From Apostichopus japonicus (lineage: Eukaryota; Echinodermata; Holothuroidea; Aspidochirotida; Stichopodidae), in the NCBI RefSeq assembly GCF_037975245.1, contig NC_092574.1:1767001-1831000 (forward strand): a stretch of DNA of 64,000 bases, in the 5' to 3' direction. Both the position numbers and the translations under genes were made by a program. Shown here in pieces: positions 38,801 to 47,129 of this stretch (position 1 is the stretch's first letter; every line of letters starts with the position of its first letter). The notes below the pieces were generated by a model. That model made no database searches. It worked only from the letters and a program-made list of their open reading frames with translations, and was not told the DNA's origin.

Positions 38801-41800
38801 TCACAATTTGGACAATTGTTTCTTTACTGGATTTCTTTAGCTCCTTGATCTTGTAACATTGTGAAGCTGTTTGGTAATAAATCTGCAGGTTTGCATGTTT
38901 TACGCATAGGTTCACTCACAACAAAGCTGTAAAACCTTATTCTTTCAGCATTTGATGGATCAAACACAAAGCATACCTTTAGGATAAGCAAGTTTAAACT
39001 TTAAGCTGTGGTACTTTCCCAAGTTGCCTGGACAGCATTGCTGCACTTTAGGGGTTGTACTGATGCCATTTATACACAATTGTCAAAAGTATCGAATGCT
39101 GTATGTATTAAAATCAGTCTACCAACAGACCGATTGCCAAAGGTGCATAACATGGATGGGGATATCTACTGTTTGAGCTCTGTAATATTTAGTCATTGAG
39201 CCTTATGGTTTGATTTTGTAAGTTTAATTCAGTTTGCTCAAGTTGAGAAGAGAATATCACAATTGCTGTAGCTTTGAAGTAAGTTATAAATCAATAATTG
39301 GAAAGATTTGATGTCTAATGTTCTCAACCTGTAAACTGTGAAAAGCTTTCAAGGTGTGCATTTGGTGTTATGGTAAATGTTAGATGAGACATAATGATTA
39401 AGTATATAAAATATTAAATGGTTTGAAGAAAACAGAGCTACAAGAGTAAATGAGTGTTCTATGATTGTGCATGGTTTTAGATTTCAACAGACCATGAACA
39501 GAAGTTATTGATACTATGCAGTTACAATACAGTAGCTGTATACAGAACAAAACATGTACAGTAATCTTGACATGTAAGAAGATAGTTCAATGACTAGATC
39601 TGCAAATCAAGTAGTAGGTTGCTCTTTAGGGTTCAGTGCAAGGTTGAAGCTTTCTTTACCTTTAGTGACTGTGTGAAGTAAATAAACCAAACAATTCTTG
39701 TCTTAGATCATAGCTTGAATCTTTCTATCTATGACACATACAGTAGCAACAGGATATCATAGAAGTCATGGACATCTCATCTTTTCTTACTGGTTAATCC
39801 TTAAATTCCCTATCTAGGTTTGTCCGCCTGTATTTTATTCATCAGCTTATGATGTGCACAATGAATGGACTTACGATCTCTATTCTTGAAGCACTTAAAG
39901 GAATAGTCCCCTCGCAGATATTTCCAAACTTACAGGGAAGGCAAAACTATGCCACATTGTGGAAATCCCATAAGCATACTGTATCTTGGTCTTTGGCCTG
40001 GATAAAGTTGATTGATTGTGACATTTTTTCTGCAAATAAATCTGCTCATAAGTGTATGAAATTGTTCACATTTGGTGATTGTGATGTCACCTCAGTAGGG
40101 CTATAACATTATTTATATGTGATACAATTGGAATGTTGGCTTGTAAAATTCTATAAATTTCTTGTATAACACATAACTACAGTAGCCCAGCTTGAAAACA
40201 CTTCATACTTCTTACAGTATTTGGATCCAATTTAGTGAGTACAAGAAACCAATGATTTTTGTGAAGGTCAGATGTCGGTTGAGGTCAAACAACAGAGTTC
40301 AAAAACCTTGTAATAAAGCTTAGATGAAGTTCATTCTTGGTATGTGATTACAAAGATCCTGTAAATGTTATGTAGAGGTCAAATTGAATCTGTCCAGGTC
40401 AAGAGAGGTCAAAAGTCTGAATGAAAACCTTGTAAACATAAGAATATAAAACTTGAATGAGCTGGATCAACTTCATGAGAACAAGAAATCTTGTTTCATG
40501 CAGGTCAATGGTCACTTGAGGTCACCAGAGGTGTGTAGTGTTTCATGATGTGTTTTCAGGAATCACAAAACTGGTTTTCTAATCCTTTGCAAGGGGTGTC
40601 AGACTAACAATTACATCACACATCTTAATACAGTAGTAACGCATTATACTTCTGATACATGCTTTGGTTCTTTTCCTTTCCTTCACTCAAGAGCCCTCTC
40701 AACTACTGTTTAGTAGACAGCCTCATTCTTCTTAAGCCGCTGCTGCTGTCACAGTATATCTCATTCATTCTGTGAGTCTGCTCTTCACTTTTTCTTTCGG
40801 TAGCTGTTTTTGTTTATTTGTTTATTTGTTCCTTCTGTTTTTACTAAATCTGCTTGCTTCATTGAATGTAACATAATGTTTAGGTTGTCTCCGTGACAAC
40901 TCTGAGCACTCGCAATTTACCTTGTGATTATGGTTTCAACATGTCTTGGGGAGAGACAAACTAACATTACTTTGAGGCTACCTACAGCAAAGTAGAATCA
41001 TAAATGCATGTACCCAAGATGGTATGTTTAAAGTGTCATTGAGCAAGTAGCATACATAGAAACATCCAATTTTGAAAATGTTATGTATTATCATTTTGTT
41101 CTATTTACATGAAATGTTCAAAGTATAACACAAGTCAACAAATGAGCTCACATGAACTTTGACACAGATGGGAGGGGAACAGTTGAGGGGAGGGTCACAT
41201 TGACCATGTGAGAATTGGTCAATTATCTCACATGATAATATCATGCCATGGGCAAAGACTGCAATAGAGGTGACAACCCCTCTCCCTCAGGAATAAAAAT
41301 GATGGCACCAATTTCCAATTGGTTGTATTCTATATGTGTGTGATGTACAAGTATCATTGCCTCTGTTAATAGCTCTTACTTCACTCCGGCTTGTACTGCA
41401 ATTTTTGCTTACCTATCAAATTGTATTGAAACTGTTAAGTTGGTGGCAGCAGTCATGAATTATTATCTGTTGGTAAAGTATGCACTGAAGATTGGTAAGC
41501 AACAACAGAGCACTTTTTCTCAGACTATTTGTGTTTCCTAACATCTTTCAAATCAGAAACACTCCTGTTTGAAGAAGGAAGAACAACACGAGCAGGTGTT
41601 GCAGATAAGATAAGTTTGTAGTTATTGAAAGTGAAGTATTCCTGTGTTACATGTATTACTTGTCATCAGTTCACTTAATAGTGAAATGTATAAGTATGGC
41701 TTTCAGATATAGTGAGTTTATGATACTTTTGAGTGTTTGCTTGTTTCTCCTCTAGATCCATCAAACCAAGAAGTAAATCTCTCGAAGTAAAAGAAGAACA

Positions 41801-41834
41801 TGTGGTCGACGAAAAGAAGAACGTCGATGTGTAG
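20758..41834 (+). CDS. SLC10A7: SLC10A7 solute carrier (gene span, 11 exons, complete)
   Basis: Eleven exons: 20758-20872, 24760-24842, 25620-25756, 26422-26497, 28847-28885, 29879-29914, 30699-30782, 31351-31516, 32694-32819, 34051-34201 and 41756-41834. They join in frame to 1092 nt, 363 residues, close to the human length of about 340-358. Very conserved blocks are [11 protein letters not shown] (about residues 56-66), [20 protein letters not shown] (about 116-135), [50 protein letters not shown] and [10 protein letters not shown]. The protein is almost entirely hydrophobic segments, as expected for the ten-helix family. SLC10A7 is an orphan member of the bile-acid transporter family in Golgi/ER membranes; in humans it affects calcium handling and glycosaminoglycan synthesis. 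The same role here is inferred from orthology. Confidence 0.96.
21209..21475. mobile_element. MITE with 18-bp inverted ends and telomere-like interior
   Basis: Near both ends lie exact inverted repeats GTGGCTATTCTTACGACT. The 10-bp direct repeat GCATTAAAAA flanks it at 21199-21208 and 21476-21485. The interior has degenerate CCCTAA units at about 21321-21362. It lies in SLC10A7 intron 1. The superfamily is uncertain; the duplication length argues against Tc1/mariner. Confidence 0.75.
23001..24648 (-). mobile_element. Decayed tyrosine-recombinase element, copy 2, with inverted terminal block
   Basis: On the minus strand between about 23690 and 23090, three frames together read [32 protein letters not shown], then [19 protein letters not shown] and [10 protein letters not shown]. 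That gives the recombinase order, including the H-x-x-R motif (HDIR) and a candidate catalytic Tyr, but with at least two frame breaks. The block GTCTCCCCACAACCTTAGCA at 23001 recurs inverted at 24627-24648 with one change. About 100 bp at 24553-24655 are the reverse complement of 6041-6140. No reverse transcriptase was seen. It could be an internally deleted DIRS-like element or a single-gene element. Confidence 0.62.
23090..23690 (-). pseudogene. Tyrosine recombinase pseudogene
   Basis: The coding part of the copy 2 element. Motifs are read in three frames separated by frame breaks: an N-terminal portion ending NHIRF, a middle LWCPVRALK preceded by a stop, and a C-terminal portion [20 protein letters not shown], then a shift into [15 protein letters not shown]. 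It is not functional as it stands. Confidence 0.6.
24760..24842 (+). CDS. SLC10A7: SLC10A7 exon 2
   Basis: 83 nt encoding [20 protein letters not shown] then GLSLKTE, the most conserved N-terminal block of the family. The acceptor is tttcggcag and the donor gtaagt; it ends in phase 0. Confidence 0.95.
25620..25756 (+). CDS. SLC10A7: SLC10A7 exon 3
   Basis: 137 nt encoding [20 protein letters not shown] followed by a transmembrane segment and [10 protein letters not shown]. It aligns with human ELTSALVHLKLHLFIQIF. The acceptor is tttcaacag and the donor gtgagt. Confidence 0.95.
26422..26497 (+). CDS. SLC10A7: SLC10A7 exon 4
   Basis: 76 nt encoding [20 protein letters not shown] then VGGNE. 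This is the family signature around the discontinuous helix of bile-acid-transporter folds, almost identical to human. The acceptor is gcatag and the donor gtaaga. Confidence 0.96.
26556..26721. mobile_element. Short palindromic MITE (166 bp)
   Basis: Ends TAC(G/A)GTGGCTTAATAGGGAC in inverted orientation, with a 6-bp direct repeat GCATGG on each side. The loop is three tandem copies of an approximately 25-bp motif containing AAAAGTCTAAATTTTGAGAT. It lies in SLC10A7 intron 4. Confidence 0.72.
26858..26990. repeat. Two-copy direct duplication
   Basis: The run AATGTCAAATTGTGCATGTG followed by ACTTCAGTTATGTTACTATT and AAAGCAAAAGTTTGCGTCC occurs twice in a row about 68 bp apart (one copy reads AATATGTC). 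It is in SLC10A7 intron 4. Confidence 0.85.
28020..28640. repeat. AGGTCA-bearing dispersed repeat, reverse orientation
   Basis: Reads AGGTCAAAGGTCA at 28535-28547, with GAGGTCAAAAGGTAATTTG at 28081 and CAAGAACC/ACTTGGCA context. This is the reverse complement of the copies elsewhere. It is in SLC10A7 intron 4. A related reverse copy lies at about 40240-40560 in intron 10. Confidence 0.7.
28847..28885 (+). CDS. SLC10A7: SLC10A7 exon 5 (39-nt microexon)
   Basis: Thirteen codons, [13 protein letters not shown], flanked by catcag and gtaagt. The peptide is identical to the human segment after GGNE, which secures this very short exon. Confidence 0.95.
28886..30698. other. SLC10A7: SLC10A7 introns 5 and 6
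   Basis: Two introns (993 and 784 bp) around the 36-nt exon 6. No repeats or RNA genes were recognised. Confidence 0.6.
29879..29914 (+). CDS. SLC10A7: SLC10A7 exon 6 (36-nt microexon)
   Basis: Twelve codons, [12 protein letters not shown], flanked by tttcacag and gtaagt. It aligns with human GIVITPLLLLLF. Both neighbouring introns are phase 0, so skipping exon 5 or 6 would keep the frame. Confidence 0.94.
30699..30782 (+). CDS. SLC10A7: SLC10A7 exon 7
   Basis: 84 nt encoding [20 protein letters not shown] followed by IVPLILGQ, nearly identical to human. The acceptor is cttccag and the donor gtaaac. A LINE relic begins about 40 bp downstream in the intron. Confidence 0.95.
30820..31008 (+). 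pseudogene. LINE reverse transcriptase C-terminal relic
   Basis: Frame from 30823 reads [40 protein letters not shown] and [15 protein letters not shown] to a TAA at 31006. The pattern [11 protein letters not shown]...I....S...FK..LK..L is the end of ORF2 in many non-LTR retrotransposons. Stops lie upstream of 30820, so only the 3' tail is present, as expected for 5'-truncated insertion. It lies within SLC10A7 intron 7. Confidence 0.78.
31351..31516 (+). CDS. SLC10A7: SLC10A7 exon 8
   Basis: 166 nt encoding [20 protein letters not shown], then [17 protein letters not shown] and a start of the next helix. It aligns with human YIKDWLERKKPPFGAISS. The acceptor is ttttgcag. The donor gtatgt leaves one base that exon 9 completes to valine. 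Confidence 0.94.
31801..31831. repeat. ATA trinucleotide microsatellite
   Basis: About nine uninterrupted (ATA) units in SLC10A7 intron 8. Confidence 0.95.
32694..32819 (+). CDS. SLC10A7: SLC10A7 exon 9
   Basis: 126 nt encoding [20 protein letters not shown] then [20 protein letters not shown]. The block ADTVAI...C(S/A)THKSLTLG is a family hallmark. The acceptor is ttcacag and the donor gtaagt. Confidence 0.95.
33190..33415. repeat. 31-32 bp minisatellite
   Basis: About seven units built around CATTGGCTACCATTTATAGC plus AAAGCACAGTG, with alternating ATCATGCAACACAGTG variants. It lies in SLC10A7 intron 9. Confidence 0.88.
34051..34201 (+). CDS. SLC10A7: SLC10A7 exon 10
   Basis: 151 nt encoding [20 protein letters not shown] then [16 protein letters not shown] and the start of the cytosolic tail. 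It is highly similar to human [20 protein letters not shown]. The acceptor is ccttatag and the donor gtaagg. Confidence 0.95.
35596..36770 (+). pseudogene. Degenerate acidic coding region, possibly transposon-derived
   Basis: 35596-35688 reads [20 protein letters not shown] then [10 protein letters not shown] and a stop. 35855 onward reads [14 protein letters not shown] followed by 13-residue repeats [13 protein letters not shown] and, at the far end, FADAYD then stop. 36579-36770 is open as [20 protein letters not shown] and more. The TVEEAL plus Asp/Glu-rich start resembles piggyBac-type transposase N-termini, but no catalytic domain is visible, so this is only a suggestion. Frames are broken by stops and by 2-bp insertions. 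Confidence 0.35.
35899..36495. repeat. 39-bp minisatellite encoding an acidic 13-residue repeat
   Basis: About 15 units of GATAGTGATAGAGAGGATGG plus TGACAATAGTGAACCTGAT. In frame they give [13 protein letters not shown]. Some units carry an extra 3 bp (DDCD). Three units near 36115, 36190 and 36235 have an extra 2 bp (AG), which together restore the original frame downstream. Confidence 0.93.
36727..37010. mobile_element. MITE fragment with hairpin core
   Basis: Begins near GGCGCGTAGCCAGG and carries the hairpin core at about 36785-36880, then a G run and GGCTGCCCCTTCGCCCCTG near 37000. Both ends are eroded. It abuts the acidic-repeat region in SLC10A7 intron 10. Confidence 0.5.
41756..41834 (+). 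CDS. SLC10A7: SLC10A7 exon 11 (C-terminus, stop)
   Basis: 79 nt completing an Arg codon, then [25 protein letters not shown] and TAG at 41832-41834. This charged tail is not alignable to human and is placed by phase, by a good acceptor (tctcctctag) and by being the only short open tail found. It lies 7.5 kb after exon 10, so an alternative nearer last exon cannot be ruled out. Confidence 0.75.
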
Positions 41835-42287
41835 CTCATCACCAACATGCAGAGTTGTTGCAAGGCAGTGAAGAATTCAGATTCTTGTGATACATCAGTA
41901 AGAAACTGTCTTCCCACATGTTCAGTGTTTTTACTTTTATGGGTTTCTTTGGGTGGGGTGGGGGGTTATCCGTGATAAGTTTTAAAGAAGACGGATCTAT
42001 TCTCTTCAACGAAAAACTTCATAAACCCTTTTGCATTAACCCTTTACAACAATAGCCAGTGGGAACTTTGGTTGTATGTAATGGAATCAATAAGTCTTTC
42101 ACACGATACGACGTAATATTATGTTTATTCTTTTATATTTAAACATTTCTCATATTTTGCTAAGGTGTCAATGAGCTTGTATTATATAAAATATTCACTA
42201 GGGGACAAACTGTTTCTACCATTCAAAGGTATATATATTTATGCTTTCATAAAGAATTATCAGTATTGGATGATTCACAATGTACTT

Positions 42288-42293
42288 AATAAA
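42288..42293 (+). promoter_or_regulatory. SLC10A7: Candidate SLC10A7 polyadenylation signal
   Basis: AATAAA 454 bp after the SLC10A7 stop codon. Further AATAAA hexamers occur at 42698-42703 and 42871-42876, so the 3' end may be variable. Which is used cannot be told from sequence. Confidence 0.35.
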
Positions 42294-43539
42294 TTCTGTG
42301 GAGGGCTAGGAATCAGGAGTATTTAGTCAGAGGACACAATGTTTATGGATAGAAAACATGCAGTTAGAGAAACTGCAAAGTAGCAAACAGTTTTCAATCA
42401 TATCACTCTTTTCGCAAGTTATTTCGATTTCAGATTGCAAAGGCCAAGTTCAACATGGATAACAATAATTTCAAATCAGGTTTCCATCATTTTGAATATT
42501 TCTTAATATTTGAACTTGTTTGTTAGGTTAAATATTTCTGTTTTTGGTGCTGTTAATTGTGGAGATTGCCACATTATAGTGCATTTCTGTGTACTTGTAA
42601 TGTTGTTCTGGAAATAATACTTGACCATGGCTTATACTTCTGAAATGTGAAAGAGTATGCTGTGCTGTTGCATTGTTGGTTATTATGCTGAAGGAGTAAT
42701 AAATTAGGCCTATCAGCTTTCTGGTTTGTCTTTGCAATTTGATAGCTTCTGATGTCACATTGACATTTTTTCATTTGCTTGGCATCTAGCACTGCTGGTC
42801 ACTTTTTTGGATGCTTTTTAATATAATTATTTTACATCTTCAACATTCCTCATAGATTGCTGCCTGTTTCAATAAAATCTTCTGTATTAGCATATTCATC
42901 AATTATATTACTAACCCATTTCTTTATCCTTAAAGTTAAAGTGTCAACCCTTTTGAAGACTAAATGCATTGATTCAACAGATAATAAGCTGATTATATTG
43001 GAAAGGATATTTAATACCAGTATTAGGACATCATTTTCATCATTTGAGAGCAATATGTGTGAGGACAGATAATTGTTGGTTCTGAATGAAATGTGCAGTT
43101 GTTTGTTCAACCCACTATCGTTCAACTTTTATGCATTTACTAACTTCTGTTCAGACAATCAAAGAACTAGTAGGACTTGAAACTTAGGATTAAGACATCT
43201 GAAACCAATCAAGATGATGTTTGATTCATGTGAATAACTAGATTGTACATCTTACTTCGTTGCAACTGTACAGTAGATTTTCCTATAAATGTCATGAGGT
43301 ATTGTCCAAATTTCAACTTATTATTTTAAAGTTGTCAGAGATTGATAACAGCTTTATATTTTCATGAATAATAAATTATGCTTCATCAGTGATAAATGTG
43401 TCGGGTGTTAATATCATACCTCCTTTATTCTTGTCAATATAATACAAGATATTATCTTGTTAAAAAATTTACTGAAAAATGTTGACTTATTGGGGCAAAG
43501 TTTTCTTATTTTGATGGCACTTTTAAGCTTCTGTGGGTA

Positions 43540-43870
43540 CCACACCTGCGAAGGTTCTATGTCAATTCAATGTCTCCAAAAGAACAATTGACCTTTGACC
43601 TCTAACCTTTGGTTCCATGGTCTGTGAGACACAAGGGTTCACCCTTGGGTACTTTCCCACCAATATCGACCGAGCCGTTCAGGAGTGTTCGACACAATTT
43701 TGCTTAAAATAAACATCTGACATGTGACATTTGACCTCGGTTCCCATTACAGCCACATATTTTGATGAAACTTGACATTTCCATTATTCCTGTGAAGGTT
43801 CCATGTCAATTCATTGTTACCATAGCAACTGTTGCTATGGCAACTGACATAGCTGTATATGGCCCAACTG
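43540..43870. repeat. Dispersed repeat, third AGGTCA-bearing subfamily
   Basis: Contains TGACCTTTGACCT at 43589-43601. A short duplication ((C/G)(C/T)GAAGGTTC(T/C)ATGTCAATTCA at about 43551 and about 43793) frames a 240-bp unit. It lies downstream of SLC10A7. Confidence 0.65.
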
Positions 43871-45071
43871 GCAACGGAACTACATTTCATCCTCCCGGGC
43901 CCTGTTTGGGGGGGGGGGTGGGGATGAGATAATAAAGGTACCATATCATAATGAAATTGAGTGTCCTACTGACACTCAATTTATTTTTAAAGAAAAGAAC
44001 TTTACAAAGATTTGTACAAATGGTTGACATAAGGTCCAACATATACCCTAATTGTAATTGAATTGTCTTCAACTACAAAAGTGAATATATCTGCATTAAG
44101 TGAAAGTGTTGATGGATACATCTAAAAATGTCTTCATGAAAATAGAAGCAACCAAACGCAAATTACACAATTTTCATATCTATATATTTCTTGAATAATG
44201 CAAAGACCCCTTAAGGCACATATCTGTTGTGTAATCCAATGCATTTACCACAAAAAATCAAAAGCTTCATATTCAAGCAGTCATTATAGAACTTTTGTTA
44301 GTATGAATACATTTTATGGAAAGTTCCTAGTATGAATGATTTTGTCATAGAAAATATTACAAAAGACTTGAGGATTGGCACTTACAATTACAGTGTACAT
44401 AACAATAGCAGAGCTGTTATAAAGTCATATTTAAATGAAGGAACACACAAGCAGTACTGAGTGAGTTGCCAAAGACATGATATTGCAGCATATACATACA
44501 GTGCTTTTACTCATGTATGATAACTGTGATAAAACTGATAAAATATATGTTAACATGAATTGTTAACCCAGACTGCTATTTACAAAATATATTTATGTTA
44601 TTACATGATTTGAACAATTCTGATATTGATACTTGCAGTAGATACATAATAGAGCTAAACTTGCTATGAAAGTTATAATAACATAACAGTATAACATTTC
44701 TGTTTTAATAACTAGATTTTCTAGCTTGTTGCATTTTGGTCACAATAGATGCTCCAAATTTGAGTAAGAAACAAGGTGAAACACCTCAGCTTTGACACAT
44801 TAGTATCATATGTGGAAGCCAGGCTCACTACACATCAAATCAGGATGGGAGTTGTAATTACTAGATGAATTCAAATTTCACATCATTATAGCACTTAATT
44901 AGTTGAGAAATATTGTATATATTTAACTATTAGGAATGAAATATAACCACCCTATTTGCTGGGTTAATTTGCACATCAAAATAGCTTTGAGGAATACTCT
45001 CAGTTACATTTAATGTTTATACAATTCCTTTTTTGTTCCAATTCTTTACATCATTCTACAAATTATTCTAT

Positions 45072-46922
45072 TCCAGTTTTCAAGTTACAGTACCTTAAAG
45101 TCTACATGATTACTTCAGTCCAGTTTTCAAGTTACAGTACCTTAAAGTCTACATGATTAATTGAGTCCAGTTTTCATGTTACAGTACCTTAAAGTCTACA
45201 TGATTAGTTGAGTCAAGTTTTCAGGTTACAGTACCTTAAAGTCTACATGATTAATTGAGTCCAGTTTTCAAGTTACAGTACCTTAAAGTCTGCATGATTA
45301 ATTCAGTCCAGTTTTCAGGTTACAGTACAGTCTACATGATTAATTCAGTCCAGTTTTCATGTTACAGTACCTTAAAGTCTACATGATTAATTCAGTCCAG
45401 TTTTCATGTTACAGTACCTTAAAGTCTACATGATTAATTCAGTCCAGTTTTCATGTTACAGTACCTTAAAGTCTACATCATAAATTCAGTCCAGTTTTCA
45501 TGTTACAGTACCTTAAAGTCTACATGATTAATTCAGTCCAGTTTTCATGTTACAGTACCTTAAAGTCTACATGATTAATTCAGTCCAGTTTTCATGTTAC
45601 AGTACCTTAAAGTCTACATGATTAATTCAGTCCAGTTTTCATGTTACAGTACCTTAAAGTCTACATGGTTAATTCAGTCCAGTTTTCATATTACAGTACC
45701 TTAAAGTACATGATTAATTCAGTCCAGTTTTCATGTTACAGTACCTTAAAGTCTACATGATTAATTCAGTCCAGTTTTCATGTTACAGTACCTTAAAGTC
45801 TACATGGTTAATTCAGTCCAGTTTTCATATTACAGTACCTTAAAGTACATGATTAATTCAGTCCAGTGTTCATGTTACAGTACCTTAAAGTACATGATTA
45901 ATTCAGTCCAGCTTTCATGTTACAGTACCTTAAAGTCTACATGATTAATTCAGTCCAGTTTTCATGTTACAGTACCTTAAAGTCTACATGGTTAATTCAG
46001 TCCAGTTTTCATATTACAGTACCTTAAAGTACATGATTAATTCAGTCCAGTTTTCATGTTACAGTACCTTAAAGTCTACATGATTAACTCAGTCCAGTTT
46101 TCATGTTACAGTACCTTAAAGTCTACATGGTTAATTCAGTCCAGTTTTCATATTACAGTACCTTAAAGTACATGATTAATTCAGTCCAGTGTTCATGTTA
46201 CAGTACCTTAAAGTACATGATTAATTCAGTCCAGCTTTCATGTTACAGTACCTTAAAGTCTACATGATTACCTTGTTCCAGTGTTCATGTTACAGTACCT
46301 TAAAGTCTACATGATGAATTCAGTCCAGTTTTCAGGTTACAGTACCTTAAAGTCTACATGATAAATTCAGTCCAGTTTTCATGTTACAGTACCTTAAAGT
46401 CTACATGATTAATTCAGTCCAGTTTTCATGTTACAGTACCTTAAAGTCTACATGATTAATTCAGTCCAGTTTTCATGTTACAGTACCTTAAAGTCTACAT
46501 GATTAATTCAGTCCAGTTTTCATGTTACAGTACCTTAAAGTCTACATGGTTAATTCAGTCCAGTTTTCATATTACAGTACCTTAAAGTACATGATTAATT
46601 CAGTCCAGTTTTCATGTTACAGTACCTTAAAGTCTACATGATTAATTCAGTCCAGTTTTCATGTTACAGTACCTTAAAGTCTACATGGTTAATTCAGTCC
46701 AGTTTTCATATTACAGTACCTTAAAGTACATGATTAATTCAGTCCAGTGTTCATGTTACAGTACCTTAAAGTACATGATTAATTCAGTCCAGCTTTCATG
46801 TTACAGTACCTTAAAGTCTACATGATTACCTTGTTCCAGTGTTCATGTTACAGTACCTTAAAGTCTACATGATGAATTCAGTCCAGTTTTCAGGTTACAG
46901 TACCTTAAAGTCTACATGATTA
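45072..46922. repeat. About 47-bp satellite array (roughly 40 copies)
   Basis: The unit is TTACAGTACCTTAAAGTCTA followed by CATGATTAATTCAGTCCAGT and TTTCATG. Variants (CATGGTTAATTC, CATATTACAG, AAAGTACATG lacking TCT) recur in the same order. That indicates a higher-order repeat, with CCTTGTTCCAGTGTTC at about 46272 and again about 557 bp later at about 46829. It lies between SLC10A7 and ACSF2, ending 80 bp from the ACSF2 stop codon. Confidence 0.95.
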
Positions 46923-47003
46923 GCTCTTTATAATGAATTACAACATGTTTGAATATCAGAGAAAGGTATTGGAAGCTATACCAACTAGCCTACACCAGTG
47001 CGA

Positions 47004-47129
47004 TTAATTACTGTCTTCTAGTTCCTTCACCATCAGGTCTCGTAACTCAAATTTCTTCACTTTGAAGGTGACTGTAAGAGGAAAGCTATCAACAAAGACC
47101 ACGTACTTGGGAATCTTAAAGTGGGTTAT
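47004..47129 (-). CDS. ACSF2: ACSF2 last exon (A10 lysine, stop)
   Basis: 126 nt, [20 protein letters not shown] then [20 protein letters not shown] and N before TAA at 47006-47004. The A10 Lys that contacts the acyl-adenylate is kept (TFKVKK). The residue before it is Phe (TTC) where human and most relatives have Gly. The acceptor is tatttcacag. Confidence 0.94.
   Translation of the reverse strand: MTHFKIPKYVVFVDSFPLTVTFKVKKFELRDLMVKELEDSN

Larger units (their letters stand above)
34202..41755. other. SLC10A7: SLC10A7 intron 10 (7.5 kb)
   Basis: Holds the acidic minisatellite and degenerate coding region (35596-36770), a MITE fragment (36727-37010) and a reversed AGGTCA repeat (about 40240-40560). 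The remainder, 37010-40240 and 40560-41755, is AT-rich with no feature I can support. Confidence 0.6.
41835..47003. other. SLC10A7/ACSF2 tail-to-tail intergenic region
   Basis: Includes the SLC10A7 3'UTR with several AATAAA signals, an AGGTCA-family repeat at 43540-43870, unremarkable AT-rich DNA at 43900-45060 and the satellite at 45072-46922. No AATAAA was seen on the minus strand between the ACSF2 stop and the satellite. Confidence 0.65.

Noticed and set aside
45072-46922. Regular repeat array resembling CRISPR spacing
   Set aside because: Units are contiguous with no unique spacers, and the genome is clearly eukaryotic.
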